The notes: generated by a model from the letters alone, not told the origin. A DNA stretch of 64,000 bases from Paenibacillus sp. FSL H8-0079 (GCF_037991315.1 NZ_CP150300.1:6572001-6636000); one strand, 5' to 3'. Numbered from the stretch's first letter, positions 45,142 to 53,774 are shown. Made by a program: numbers and translations.

Positions 45142-46235
45142 TACAGCTGCTTCCTCCTTGCTGCAAATACCCATCTTCGCTGCAATTGGAAACTGAGCAG
45201 GAACAGCAAGGCATCACAGACGAATTTCGCCAATTTCTCATCTACGAAGAGAACGGTATGGAATATATATACTCCGGTACTGGAAAGTAAGATTACCACT
45301 CCGCATAATGTCAGATAGCGCCATAGACTGCCCTGGCTATCCTCCTTGCGGAATACAAAATGTCTGTTCAGTACATAGTTGACTACAATAGAAATAATTC
45401 TCGCAATCACGGTTGCGAGCAGAATTCTTAAATAGTGCTGTTCACCCAACACGGGCCGCAACGCGTCGATCAAAAACCAGGCGATACCCAAATCGACAAC
45501 CGAACTGGCCACCGACGATGAAATGAACCGCAGGAAATTGGAGAACAACACCCCCATGACCCGAGCACTATCCTGAATTGCTTTAAAATGAGTTCCCGCA
45601 TTGCCATTTTCATAAATGACTTGAATCGGCATCGTATGAATCGGTATGCCAGACTGAATGCACGAGATGAGCATTTGCAGTTCATATTCAAATCGAGTGC
45701 CGCGAACATCCTGCATAAACGCAAGTAACCCCGGACCGAAGGCACGAAGCCCAGTCTGGGTATCCGACAGCTTTTTACCATACAGCATGGCAAAAATAAA
45801 GGAGGTCATCCGATTGCCTAACAGGGACTTTGGAGGTATGTTCCCCTCGCTGAAATTCCTTACGCCGAGAACCAATGAGTCCGGATGAAGCCTGGCTTCT
45901 TGAGCAATCCGGTATACATCTTCCGCTGCGTGCTGTCCATCTGAATCAGCGGTTACGACGAAGGAAGATACATCGAATTGCTTTCCAATATACTCAAATC
46001 CAGTCTTGAGTGCTGCACCCTTCCCCTGATTTTCCGTATGCGTCAACAGAGCACAGCCGTTCTCACGGAGCTCCTCGAAAATCGACTGGTAAACCTCACC
46101 AGATCCGTCGTCCACAATAACAATATTCGTCAAGCCATACTCTCGCAATTGCCGTACATAGGCTGGAAGTCTCTCATCCGGTTCAAGCGATGGAATGAGG
46201 ATGATCGTTTCGCCGTTTTGTTTACCCTTAATCAT
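45141..46235 (-). CDS. Dolichol-phosphate-mannose-synthase-like GT2 with GtrA domain
   Basis: About 364 residues. Residues about 8-230 are a GT2 domain (IILIPSLEPDERL, IVIVDDGSG, ENQGKGAALKTGF, TADSDGQH), the layout of enzymes that load sugars on polyprenyl phosphate. From about 235 four helices form a GtrA-like membrane domain (FLRFISSSVASSVVDLGIAWFL, VNYVLNRHFVF) that probably flips the lipid-linked sugar. The ATG at 46235 has GAGG 9 bases upstream; a TTG at 46250 is less likely. It is first in the three-gene operon and would supply the lipid-linked donor. Confidence 0.88.
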   Translation of the reverse strand: MIKGKQNGETIILIPSLEPDERLPAYVRQLREYGLTNIVIVDDGSGEVYQSIFEELRENGCALLTHTENQGKGAALKTGFEYIGKQFDVSSFVVTADSDGQHAAEDVYRIAQEARLHPDSLVLGVRNFSEGNIPPKSLLGNRMTSFIFAMLYGKKLSDTQTGLRAFGPGLLAFMQDVRGTRFEYELQMLISCIQSGIPIHTMPIQVIYENGNAGTHFKAIQDSARVMGVLFSNFLRFISSSVASSVVDLGIAWFLIDALRPVLGEQHYLRILLATVIARIISIVVNYVLNRHFVFRKEDSQGSLWRYLTLCGVVILLSSTGVYIFHTVLFVDEKLAKFVCDALLFLLSFQLQRRWVFAARRKQL

Positions 46236-46287
46236 CCTAATGAGCCTCAATTCGACATATTTTCACAAATTCTTTTGGAATATTGTG

Positions 46288-46316
46288 AGTATAACATCGA
46301 AAGAGGGGTCAGTAAA
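46288..46316 (-). promoter_or_regulatory. Likely promoter of the polysaccharide operon
   Basis: On the minus strand TTTACT and TATACT are separated by 17 bases (GACCCCTCTTTCGATGT), about 50 bases upstream of the first gene. The -10 is near consensus; the -35 matches four of six positions. Coordinates are good to a few bases. Confidence 0.5.
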
Positions 46317-46407
46317 CGAGCAAATTTGTAACCTACTGGTAAAAAAGTTGTATTATTATATGTACTCATATATAGGTGAAAAATACTAGTCAAACGTTAG
46401 TCTAGCA

Positions 46408-46697
46408 CTACTCAAATAACTGCATATTCGGCTCTCGTTTCAGCACATGTACCAGTATGGCATGCAGTTGTCCACGGTGGTGATAGAAGTGTGCCTGTGT
46501 GTCTAGGAGCCACTCGAAGCGTGAATGGACGCCTCCCCAGAATGCAGTCGTTTCTCGCTCGGTCTGATGCTCAGGTCTTCGTCACTCAGTGTATTCATCA
46601 GGTTGATAACCGATTCTACGGCTTGGACATACAAATCTAGACGAATGGTAGGTTATGCGGATCACGAATTTGAATTAGAATTACCGTAGACGATTGA
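46408..46697 (-). pseudogene. Decayed DinB-family gene
   Basis: The minus strand reads protein-like DinB fragments in different frames: RDPHNLPFV, then LYVQAVESVINLMNTLSDEDLS, then FEWLLDTQAHFYHHRGQLHAILVHVL ending in NMQLFE and a stop at 46408. The HFYHHRGQLHA stretch carries the metal-binding histidine of the DinB/YfiT fold. At least two frameshifts separate the pieces and the N-terminal half is missing, so no functional product is expected. Confidence 0.6.
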
Positions 46698-46715
46698 AAA
46701 AAGGCTGTGATTCTG

Positions 46716-47438
46716 ATGTTATTCGAAAGAGACAAATGGTTGCAGTATGGCATTCTGCGCGATGAGCCCTCTCTCGCAGAACGGTTGCCAGAAACACAGT
46801 TGCTTGAGAAAGATACGCTAACGAAGATGCTTCTTCAATATCCCAGCGTTGTACTGAAGCCTCGCAATGGCAGTTACGGAAGGGATATCCTGTTCATTAG
46901 ACGAGACGGTGCGAGCGCCTATCGTATTCAAAATGAAAATAACACAGTCACCATGAGAGACAATGATCAGTTACTCGAATGGCTCGAACAAACCAACAAA
47001 AGTGATGAATATATTGTCCAAAAACGTCTGCAGCTTGCTCAAATTAAACACAGGCCGTTCGACATTCGGATCATGGTTCAGCGCAAAAAGGGCTCCTCGT
47101 CCACTTGGAACGTGACAGGTTCCTATGCTAAAGTTGCGGCACAAGGATATCAAGTCACCAATGTGAATAACCGACCCATTCCAGTGCTTAAGGCACTGAG
47201 ACTAGCTCGTATTGGAGGTCGGCGCTTACTTGTCAGAGCGGAACAAGTTGCACAATTAGCTGCCAAACGATTGGGAGAGCATTACCCCATGCTTAGACAA
47301 GTCGGCTTCGATATAGCCGTCGACAAGAAACGACGAATTTGGATCATCGAAGGCAATTATCAACCGGATGTGCGCCCTTTCCGGCTTATGAAAGACCCCT
47401 CGATGCACCGCAGAATATTATGGTACAAAGAACATTAA
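46716..47438 (+). CDS. YheC/YheD-like ATP-grasp protein
   Basis: About 240 residues with the YheC/D pattern: SVVLKPRNGSYGRDILFIRR, EYIVQKRLQLAQIKHRPFDIRIMVQRK, VTGSYAKVA and a C-terminal VGFDIAVDKKRRIWIIEGNYQPDV, which places the metal-binding residues of an ATP-grasp fold. Bacillus YheC and YheD are spore-coat-associated. This copy is short and lacks the long N-terminal region of YheC. The ATG at 46716 is preferred to a GTG at 46707 directly behind AAAGG; the choice is uncertain. A strong terminator follows. Confidence 0.78.
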   Translation: MLFERDKWLQYGILRDEPSLAERLPETQLLEKDTLTKMLLQYPSVVLKPRNGSYGRDILFIRRDGASAYRIQNENNTVTMRDNDQLLEWLEQTNKSDEYIVQKRLQLAQIKHRPFDIRIMVQRKKGSSSTWNVTGSYAKVAAQGYQVTNVNNRPIPVLKALRLARIGGRRLLVRAEQVAQLAAKRLGEHYPMLRQVGFDIAVDKKRRIWIIEGNYQPDVRPFRLMKDPSMHRRILWYKEH

Positions 47439-47447
47439 AGCAAAAAA

Positions 47448-47486
47448 AGACGACCTGCCTTCTATCCCTGGCAAGTCGTCTCTTCA
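47448..47486 (+). terminator. Terminator after the YheC/D-like gene
   Basis: AGACGAC-TGCC pairs with GGCA-GTCGTCT, flanked by an A-run and TCTTCATGTTT. It also lies just past the end of the minus-strand gene at 47523 and may serve both. Confidence 0.65.
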
Positions 47487-47522
47487 TGTTTGATAGCTAA
47501 TCACGATATTGACCCACTTGGG

Positions 47523-47864
47523 TTATTTCCGACAGTTTCTAGTCGCGCTTGTAACACGCGTCACTCGGAACTGATTTACCCCTACCTGTATAATGGCGAA
47601 CTGGCTGTACGACGTACCTGAAGAGGTATACGGCTCGGCTTCAATATTTCCACTCGGTGTTCTAACCGTCGCGGTGATTCTAGTTACCAGGCACACACCA
47701 CGGTCGGAAGATCTCCAAGTCTCGTCACGCTGAACACTATATCTATCGTTGCTACAAAAGATGGATGCATACTCCACTACTCCACTCGCATTAAACGAAG
47801 TAGAGTTATAGATCTGAACAGGGTCATAACCACCTCTAGGTGCTCCAGGTCTTCTATTTCCCAT
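47523..47864 (-). CDS. Small Arg/Thr/Ser-rich protein of unknown function
   Basis: 113 residues, basic at both ends and with no signal peptide. The composition is unusual: many Ser, Thr, Arg, Tyr and Val and three cysteines (FCSNDR, GVCLV, NCRK). It looks beta-rich, with a CLVTRITATVRTPSG stretch. A very strong AAGGAGG site lies 8 bases before the ATG, so it is translated efficiently if transcribed. No family is recognised. A spore-coat or matrix-type protein is conceivable from composition, but that is a guess. Confidence 0.6.
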   Translation of the reverse strand: MGNRRPGAPRGGYDPVQIYNSTSFNASGVVEYASIFCSNDRYSVQRDETWRSSDRGVCLVTRITATVRTPSGNIEAEPYTSSGTSYSQFAIIQVGVNQFRVTRVTSATRNCRK

Positions 47865-48014
47865 TCTTAAAACCTCCTTATTATTGATAGTCTATTAAAT
47901 GCAAATTAATCGTTTTGGTAAGGTATAAATGTGGACAAGGCAGAAAAAGTGTGTTTGTACAGTGGTAGAGGGGCGAACTGGTAGCTTCTGATGTCGTAGC
48001 TCAAACACGAAAAA

Positions 48015-48044
48015 GAACCACCCCTTAATGTACAAAGGTGGTTC
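48015..48044 (-). terminator. Terminator of the DUF4303-containing operon
   Basis: GAACCACC and GGTGGTTC form an 8-bp stem. On the minus strand TTTTTCGTG follows. It lies about 100 bases past the stop at 48144. Confidence 0.75.
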
Positions 48045-48143
48045 GGGAAATTGGATCGTCTTCTATATCTCTGATTCAGTAAGATTGTCGAGATTAAGTC
48101 GTATGTACACCTTGCGAGCATCGTAGTAACGCTCCTGATGCCC

Positions 48144-48704
48144 TTATTCTGCCGCCTCCGCCAACCATGCTTGCATAGCAGGAGATTCCGCCTGATTCAA
48201 ACGTAAAGCAATCTCGGTGTTGATCTTATCCGGCGGCATGACTTCAACAAGGACACATATGGACTCTCGCATTTGATTTAAGGCAAATATGCCTTCATCA
48301 TCAAGCATTTTCATCGCCAGCTCCATGGCTTTCAGCCTCACATCCAACTCTCGATTCCAATCATCATGCTCCAGATCCGCAATGAAAGGGCGCTCGTTAT
48401 ATCGTTGTTTGACACCTTCAAAGTTATCATCCCCAAAACAACAATAGGGCGAATCCGCATACGACCACTTGATGAGTTCCGCAATCGTTGATACCGACGT
48501 GTCACTTTCCTCTGCTTGCCTAGCCGATTCCAACGCCAAAGCTTCCCACGACCAGGCAGAGATGCTTGGCGCATGTCCTTCTCCAGTAGTGTATAGCGTA
48601 CAATAATAGTACCGTTCACCATTTTCAAAAAGAGTACAAAAAGACGTTCTGGCAGCAGCGGCGATCTCTATAGCCAGTGTCTCTATATCTTGTATTGGCT
48701 TCAT
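48144..48704 (-). CDS. DUF4303-family protein
   Basis: About 186 residues starting IQDIETLAIEIAAAARTSFCTLF, then GERYYYCTLYTTGEGHAPSISAWSWEAL, a pattern typical of DUF4303 proteins. Members are small cytosolic proteins often found near toxin-immunity genes, with no established biochemical role. The ATG at 48704 is chosen because AAAGGAG lies 9 bases upstream; the frame extends to 48743, overlapping the preceding gene. It is last in a probable three-gene unit with the membrane protein and the 205-residue hypothetical protein upstream. Confidence 0.7.
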   Translation of the reverse strand: MKPIQDIETLAIEIAAAARTSFCTLFENGERYYYCTLYTTGEGHAPSISAWSWEALALESARQAEESDTSVSTIAELIKWSYADSPYCCFGDDNFEGVKQRYNERPFIADLEHDDWNRELDVRLKAMELAMKMLDDEGIFALNQMRESICVLVEVMPPDKINTEIALRLNQAESPAMQAWLAEAAE

Positions 48705-48732
48705 GATTAGAGTTCTCCTTTCCATTCGTCGA

Positions 48733-49011
48733 TCATCGGCCACTTCGATATGAATTGGCTATTTGGACTAGGTACCAGACACCCGCACCCACCAGGGTAG
48801 CCAACACTAGATTGATGCAACCGAACACGATGAGTGACTTCGCTTGGCTTGGACCGATCCGGAAAGCGGTCGCGAGCTGGAAGACAGCGGGTAGTAGAAA
48901 CGCCAGCCATGAGATCGTTATAAGCTTTTCTGTTCTGAAGCTCCACCATACTGCAGAACATGAAGCAGCCAGCAGTACCCAAGTACAGATAATCTTTAGG
49001 GCGAACATCAT
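48733..49011 (-). CDS. Small three-helix membrane protein
   Basis: 92 residues with three hydrophobic segments (FALKIICTWVLLAASCSAVWW; ITISWLAFLLPAVFQLATAF; IVFGCINLVLATLVGAGVWYLV). A GGAGGGGGCGAA site precedes the ATG. It starts 12 bases after the upstream gene's stop and is followed closely by the DUF4303 gene, so all three are probably co-transcribed. No family is recognised. Confidence 0.65.
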   Translation of the reverse strand: MMFALKIICTWVLLAASCSAVWWSFRTEKLITISWLAFLLPAVFQLATAFRIGPSQAKSLIVFGCINLVLATLVGAGVWYLVQIANSYRSGR

Positions 49012-49023
49012 TTCGCCCCCCTC

Positions 49024-49641
49024 CTATTTGCCATGAATCACAAGTCCATATTTACTGAATATCCACGACTTGCTCAAGTCGTGCATTGCATCCTGGCTTA
49101 TACGCACAGAGGGCTTCTGTTCCTTCATCGCATCTGCATCATGGGCTGAGAAGCGAAGTGGCTTTGTTACTTTTTTGATAGAGTCTCTTATCTCATTGAA
49201 AAATGCATAGGTCAGCGGCTTATGGTCCCGGATATCCTCATATATATAGTACTTCCCTTTTTCGTCTTCCAAATCAACTTGAAAGCCTTTCGGAAATGAA
49301 AGCATGATACAGGGCAGTTCATCCTCTGCCCATTGTCCGTGATATGGAAAAGAAATATCTTCATTTCTCACAAAAAATCCTGAACTTTCTTGGTCTGACG
49401 CAACAGAAATAGAGTATACAAAGAAGGGATGAACGTCATTTTTCTTTTCTTCTGCCACATAGTACTGATACAACGACTGATACGCCTCGTACACCTGATT
49501 ATAATCATGCTCTGTCCGGGCAGAATTGGTACGATAGAATTGCACTTGCCTCTGCTCCAAAAGCTGCAAAAGGCTTTTAAACTCTTCAGGAGTTATGAAG
49601 AATCTCAGTTTATAGAATCTGCTGTTCTTTAATTTGTCCAT
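49024..49641 (-). CDS. Hypothetical soluble protein
   Basis: About 205 residues, acidic, with no signal or membrane segment. It begins DKLKNSRFYKLRFFITPEEFKSLLQLLEQR, includes a Tyr-rich stretch (YNQVYEAYQSLYQYYVAEE), and ends WIFSKYGLVIHGK. The ATG at 49641 is preferred, with GGTGAG about 9 bases upstream; an ATG at 49665 lacks a site. It is first in the three-gene unit that includes the DUF4303 member. The family is not recognised. Confidence 0.6.
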   Translation of the reverse strand: MDKLKNSRFYKLRFFITPEEFKSLLQLLEQRQVQFYRTNSARTEHDYNQVYEAYQSLYQYYVAEEKKNDVHPFFVYSISVASDQESSGFFVRNEDISFPYHGQWAEDELPCIMLSFPKGFQVDLEDEKGKYYIYEDIRDHKPLTYAFFNEIRDSIKKVTKPLRFSAHDADAMKEQKPSVRISQDAMHDLSKSWIFSKYGLVIHGK

Positions 49642-49820
49642 TTCTTTTCGCTCACCACACCTCATAGATTTCTGATATTCATCTTGATCTGAGAGTTTCG
49701 TGCAATATCCGTTCTATATATGTATCTTATTTCCATTATAGTGTTTACTTTAGATGAGTCTACCTACTTTACACCTGAATTTCGAAAATGAAATTTACGC
49801 TATCAGCAAAATTGCTATAG

Positions 49821-49914
49821 GCTTTCGCCCTATGTGACCATGAAAAAACACATCCTAAATCAGGATATGGCATTCTCCTGATTTAAGAGATACGCTCATT
49901 CACCCAATAGAGAT
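49821..49914. repeat. 95-base structured repeat, copy A
   Basis: This segment and 59438-59530 align over about 94 bases with few differences. Shared blocks include GCTTTCGCC, GGATATGGC, TTCTCCT and ACGCTCATTCACCC. AAATCAGGA and TCCTGATTT form a perfect inner stem here. It lies in the 477-base intergenic region (49666-50142), which otherwise shows only an AT-rich stretch and the lectin leader. Confidence 0.6.
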
Positions 49915-50142
49915 TAAGAAGTTTTTGTATAGAAAATTATGGATTTTAAATTTTATAGTTGCTATAATGGAAAATAAAGTATGTTAACATCTGAGTTCCT
50001 TTTCCTACATGCATAAATCAAACTACATAATCTGTACCACGAGCATTTACATCATCTAACAAAGGAGGTCGCCTGAGAGGATTTTAACTCTACACTCCCG
50101 TTTTTAGCCTCAACCATTATAAGGAACATAGGAGCGTGTCCA

Positions 50143-50769
50143 ATGATCAAACAACTTTTCCCCAGATCTATTCGTATTTTTATGGCTTGCTTGTTGATTC
50201 TTGCATTTGCCGTACCGGCAACGGCTTCCGCCGGCTATCTTGGAGATAAGCTCACAATCGGCCAAAGCATGGCGAAGGGTGACTATCTCACCTCCCAAGA
50301 CGGTAGATTCTCAGCCATTTGGCAGAATGACGGGAATTTTGTCATCTATCAGAATGGTTCTTCTCTTTGGAGTAGCGGTACCAGTAACAGTGGGGCTCTT
50401 TCGTTCAAATTTGAACCACAATACGGGAGACCTGTCATCTATAAATATGGCATGAAATATCAAGATGTTTACCAATATGGTTATCGCTTTGGATTCAACC
50501 ATGCCACAGGTAAATTCGAATATTACACCGGTTGGGGATGGGATAAAGTTTTGATGATTGATACTTCTGTACAAACTGAGGCTTGGTCTGCCAATACCGC
50601 CGCTTGGATTCCAGGTCATCACGGGAGCAGCTTACCGGCTAGCACAACGGGTGACACACTGGTCATGCAAAGTGATGGTAATCTAGTTCTCTATAACACA
50701 ACCCTGACCAATAGCAATTATCCGAATAGTTGGATTCCTGTCTGGGCTTCCAATACGGGCGGGCGCTAA
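50143..50769 (+). CDS. Secreted bulb-type (B-)lectin protein, possible lectin-like bacteriocin
   Basis: 208 residues. A signal peptide with an ATASA cleavage region is followed by a monocot-mannose-binding lectin fold. Two sugar-binding motifs of the QxDxNxVxY type are visible, QNDGNFVIY (residues about 66-74) and QSDGNLVLY near residue 180; the middle subdomain is degenerate. Such proteins bind mannose-rich glycans, and in other bacteria related two-domain forms are narrow-spectrum bacteriocins. Here it may be a surface or biofilm lectin. TAGGAG precedes the ATG, with a leader containing another AAAGGAGG at about 50060. A deleted copy lies at 61940-62100. Confidence 0.82.
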   Translation: MIKQLFPRSIRIFMACLLILAFAVPATASAGYLGDKLTIGQSMAKGDYLTSQDGRFSAIWQNDGNFVIYQNGSSLWSSGTSNSGALSFKFEPQYGRPVIYKYGMKYQDVYQYGYRFGFNHATGKFEYYTGWGWDKVLMIDTSVQTEAWSANTAAWIPGHHGSSLPASTTGDTLVMQSDGNLVLYNTTLTNSNYPNSWIPVWASNTGGR

Positions 50770-50775
50770 AAATGG

Positions 50776-50805
50776 AGAGCCGCATGATGCGCGGCTCTTT
50801 TTTTG
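50776..50805 (+). terminator. Lectin gene terminator
   Basis: AGAGCCGC pairs with GCGGCTCT, followed by TTTTTTTG, 7 bases after the stop. A similar hairpin follows the lectin remnant at 62106. Confidence 0.9.
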
Positions 50806-50842
50806 TTTTCCGAGGAAGTTGATAGCTTCACCACTTATCCAA

Positions 50843-50876
50843 AAGAGGTCAGCCGGTAAAAATCGGCTGACCTCTT
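50843..50876. terminator. Terminator of the second SARP response regulator gene
   Basis: AAGAGGTCAGCCG and its exact complement form a 13-bp stem around an A-rich loop. It lies 55 bases past the regulator stop at 50932. Confidence 0.75.
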
Positions 50877-50931
50877 AAATATGACGGATATGTTAGTGTT
50901 GTATGACAATTCCCAATGGTTGAGAAAGAGA

Positions 50932-52047
50932 TCATCGATATCTTTCATATAGCTGGTGAATAGACGATGAAGGCTGTAGTCCGAGTTCTTGAAGCAGAAA
51001 TTGCGTATATTGCTCATAGTAATTATGTAGTGATTGTCGATCTCCCATGGCTCCCAATATATTCAACAACAGCAGTGTCGACTCTTCATCAAACTCATTA
51101 CGCAGTATAATTCTTCTGGAAATGCGCGCGGCTTCATTGAATTGCTTCTGATCGAGCAACCATCTTGCAAGACGCTTGGCGTAAGAAACATATACCATCG
51201 ACAATCTCTCACGTTCCGCTGTCGCCCACTCAAAAGGTTTACCCTCAAACAACTCGCCTGCAAATTGTGTCTCCAATGCTATGGCTTCCGCTTCATTGGA
51301 TGTATTGATTTCGTTCAACTCCGACATAGCCTGTTCGAATCCAATAAAATCAACATCGACTTGATCCAAATCTACCCGATATTGCTCTTGCGCTGATAGG
51401 ATCATCTCTTTGAACCCATGCTCCGATAACACCTTCCTAAGCTGATAGACTATCGTATTCAAGTACGCTTCCGCTTGCTTAAGAGGCCTACCTGGGAAAA
51501 TATCCTCCATAATTCGGGATTTGGTTACACTTCGCCCCCGATGAACAAGCAGATAGGCAAATAGCTCCATGCTTTTCTTGGATCTCCATTTCACTGTACC
51601 CGCTTGCTTGCTGCTCGCCTCAAAGCAACTCAATCCATGAACCGTCAGCCGATCAGGTACAAGGTCATCAGCACGATTAGAAGAAGATCTGCGTCTGCTA
51701 GCTGCCTTGGTGAGCGTCTGAGCCAGTCGTATTCTGGAAATGGGTTTAACCATATAGTCCAATGGATAAACATCGTAAGCGTGAATCGCATATTCTGCAT
51801 GCGAAGTTGTAAACACAATGTCAAGATCATTACATACTGAGATCAAGCTGCGGGCAAGCTCTAATCCATTGTCCGCAGCGATCTGGATGTCCAGGAATGC
51901 GAGATCCACTTCCCTGTTCTTAACGAAATCGAGTGCCTCTGCCGTATTCTGAAAGCTTCCAACAATCTCCACGTCTTGCATATTCGACAGCATTCGCTTC
52001 ATTGCCAACAGCATGGCAGGCTCATCATCCACGATGAGAACTTTCAT
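50932..52047 (-). CDS. Response regulator with receiver, winged-helix and BTAD (SARP-type) domains
   Basis: 371 residues. The receiver has D7/D8, phospho-acceptor D53 (AFLDIQ) and K in MVKPI. A winged helix follows (about 150-230, KSMELFAYLLVHRGRSVTKSRIMEDIFPG, then LNTIVYQLRKVLSEHG). The BTAD helical domain runs to the end. The ATG at 52047 overlaps the kinase stop (ATGA); the frame extends to 52113 inside the kinase gene. It is clearly paralogous to the regulator at 1123-2259 in domain order and in the phrase HAYDVYPLDYMVKPISRIRL. It is co-expressed with its kinase; target genes are unknown. Confidence 0.88.
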   Translation of the reverse strand: MKVLIVDDEPAMLLAMKRMLSNMQDVEIVGSFQNTAEALDFVKNREVDLAFLDIQIAADNGLELARSLISVCNDLDIVFTTSHAEYAIHAYDVYPLDYMVKPISRIRLAQTLTKAASRRRSSSNRADDLVPDRLTVHGLSCFEASSKQAGTVKWRSKKSMELFAYLLVHRGRSVTKSRIMEDIFPGRPLKQAEAYLNTIVYQLRKVLSEHGFKEMILSAQEQYRVDLDQVDVDFIGFEQAMSELNEINTSNEAEAIALETQFAGELFEGKPFEWATAERERLSMVYVSYAKRLARWLLDQKQFNEAARISRRIILRNEFDEESTLLLLNILGAMGDRQSLHNYYEQYTQFLLQELGLQPSSSIHQLYERYR

Positions 52048-53774
52048 CTCTCTGTTCCGCCTCTCAAAGTGAAGTGAAATACGCTTCCTTGTCGCACTGT
52101 GCTTTCCGCCCACAAATTCCCACCACTTCGTTGTACGAACTGCCGACTTACGAGTAATCCAAGCCCTGCCCCTTTTTCCCCTAATGTGCCCGCCATGGAG
52201 TTGAGTTGCTTCTCGCCAAATAACTGACCAACTCGCTCCTCTTCCATGCCTACTCCGTTATCACGAACAGATACGATCACCATGTCTCCCGACAACTGAG
52301 CATACACTTCGATTAAACCACCCAATTCGGTGAATTTAATGGCGTTGGTTAACAAGTTACGAATAATTAAACCAACTGTTTCCCTGTCCGCATATACTTG
52401 GGTGCCTACAGCAATCTTATTTATCACACTAATATGTTTGCTCTCACTTTTGATGTGTAACATATGACAACATTCCTCAACCACGTCAGACAGCTCCAGT
52501 AATTCTGGACGAAGTGCCATGTCTTCAACTTGGCTACGAAACCACTCCAACAAGTTATTAGCCATTCCAAGTGTATTACGAATCTGGTCACCCAGTTGCT
52601 CAATGATCTCCTGATGATCAGCAGCGAACGACTGTCTGTCCGCCTCCAGTAACTCCACGAGTTGAAACTGCAGTGCCAGCGGACTGCGAATATCATGCGA
52701 TATGATTGTAAACAGCTGATCCTTCATCTGGTTCAACTGAGCCATCTGCTCCAGATGCCGTTGTTTCTCCGTAATATCGAAAATAAGAGAAATATTGCCC
52801 TGCGCTTTGCCCAGCGTATATAACGGATATACGTTTACACTATAGATTCTTCTTTCTCCATTCAGCCATTTATCAATCTCTACACTCCCTGCTTGCATAG
52901 ACTTGCTCAGCTTATACCATTCTGGCCAAAACGCTAGAATTTCCGATATATTTCGACCCGAAATAGCCCCATAACCCAATTCTGAGAACCACTGTGAAGC
53001 CCGGTTATTACTGTCGATGACCTTTCCTGAACTATTCACAATCACAATACTCTCCTGTAGCGTATCGAGCACAATATTCCTGGCAATCGGAACAGTAGAG
53101 AAGAACTTAATCCGCAGTATAATCACAAGCATGATGGTCCCTGTAGATCCGCAGTAAACCGTTAATGGCAGTAACCAGGATGACCACTCGGGATTCACAA
53201 ATTTGATAACCTCAAGGATAAAAGGTAACGTTGCCAGAAGGAGAACCCACATCCCGGGCTTCCGATAATCACTCCTGATGTTCCTTATATACTGAAACAA
53301 AAAATAAAGGCAAATAACGACCGCACTATAGCAAATGAGGCTGAATGCTCTGGAATAGAGGGTTTTCGTTGTGACTAGGTGCCCATTATAAAGCTCAATC
53401 GTCAGATATATAATATGAAGGTTTGGGTCAAGCCACATAAGCAACGACCACGATGCGAATACGGCAAACAATAGGGCCTTCCATCGGGTCTTCAGCAGCT
53501 TGTCTCGACCGACTAAGTGATAAACGAATAAGATCAAGAAAGGGACCATTACATTTTGCGTCGTATTCTGAATATTGCGAAAAATGAATTTAGTCATTAA
53601 TACATCGCTATGTCTCTCTAAAAGGATACTACTTGAGTACATCATTCGGCATATGATCAAACCGACGAGGTAAATGACTCCGCGCTCTCGTCTAAACCCG
53701 TATACCGTGAATAAAATGATACCCGTCATGATCAATGAAACAATCATAAGGATGAGTTCTACCGTGGAGTTCAT
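52044..53774 (-). CDS. Sensor histidine kinase with 7TM, PAS, HisKA and HATPase domains
   Basis: 576 residues. The N-terminal 220 hold about seven helices (histidine-kinase 7TM type, like the cyclase at 21921). A PAS domain follows (about 235-345, ESIVIVNSSGKVIDSNNRASQWFSELG). HisKA has the phospho-histidine in ISHDIRSPLALQFQL. The ATPase domain has RNLLTNAIKFTE, DNGVGMEEE and GAGLGLLVSRQF. It overlaps the regulator gene by four bases, so the two are a cognate pair. The ligand is unknown; a membrane-borne or small hydrophobic signal is plausible because no large extracellular domain exists. Confidence 0.9.
   Translation of the reverse strand: MNSTVELILMIVSLIMTGIILFTVYGFRRERGVIYLVGLIICRMMYSSSILLERHSDVLMTKFIFRNIQNTTQNVMVPFLILFVYHLVGRDKLLKTRWKALLFAVFASWSLLMWLDPNLHIIYLTIELYNGHLVTTKTLYSRAFSLICYSAVVICLYFLFQYIRNIRSDYRKPGMWVLLLATLPFILEVIKFVNPEWSSWLLPLTVYCGSTGTIMLVIILRIKFFSTVPIARNIVLDTLQESIVIVNSSGKVIDSNNRASQWFSELGYGAISGRNISEILAFWPEWYKLSKSMQAGSVEIDKWLNGERRIYSVNVYPLYTLGKAQGNISLIFDITEKQRHLEQMAQLNQMKDQLFTIISHDIRSPLALQFQLVELLEADRQSFAADHQEIIEQLGDQIRNTLGMANNLLEWFRSQVEDMALRPELLELSDVVEECCHMLHIKSESKHISVINKIAVGTQVYADRETVGLIIRNLLTNAIKFTELGGLIEVYAQLSGDMVIVSVRDNGVGMEEERVGQLFGEKQLNSMAGTLGEKGAGLGLLVSRQFVQRSGGNLWAESTVRQGSVFHFTLRGGTER

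Noticed and set aside
49821..49914. Cyclic di-GMP or other known riboswitch
   Set aside because: The conserved GEMM-I elements are absent, one copy lies at a gene 3' end, and no known riboswitch core was recognised.
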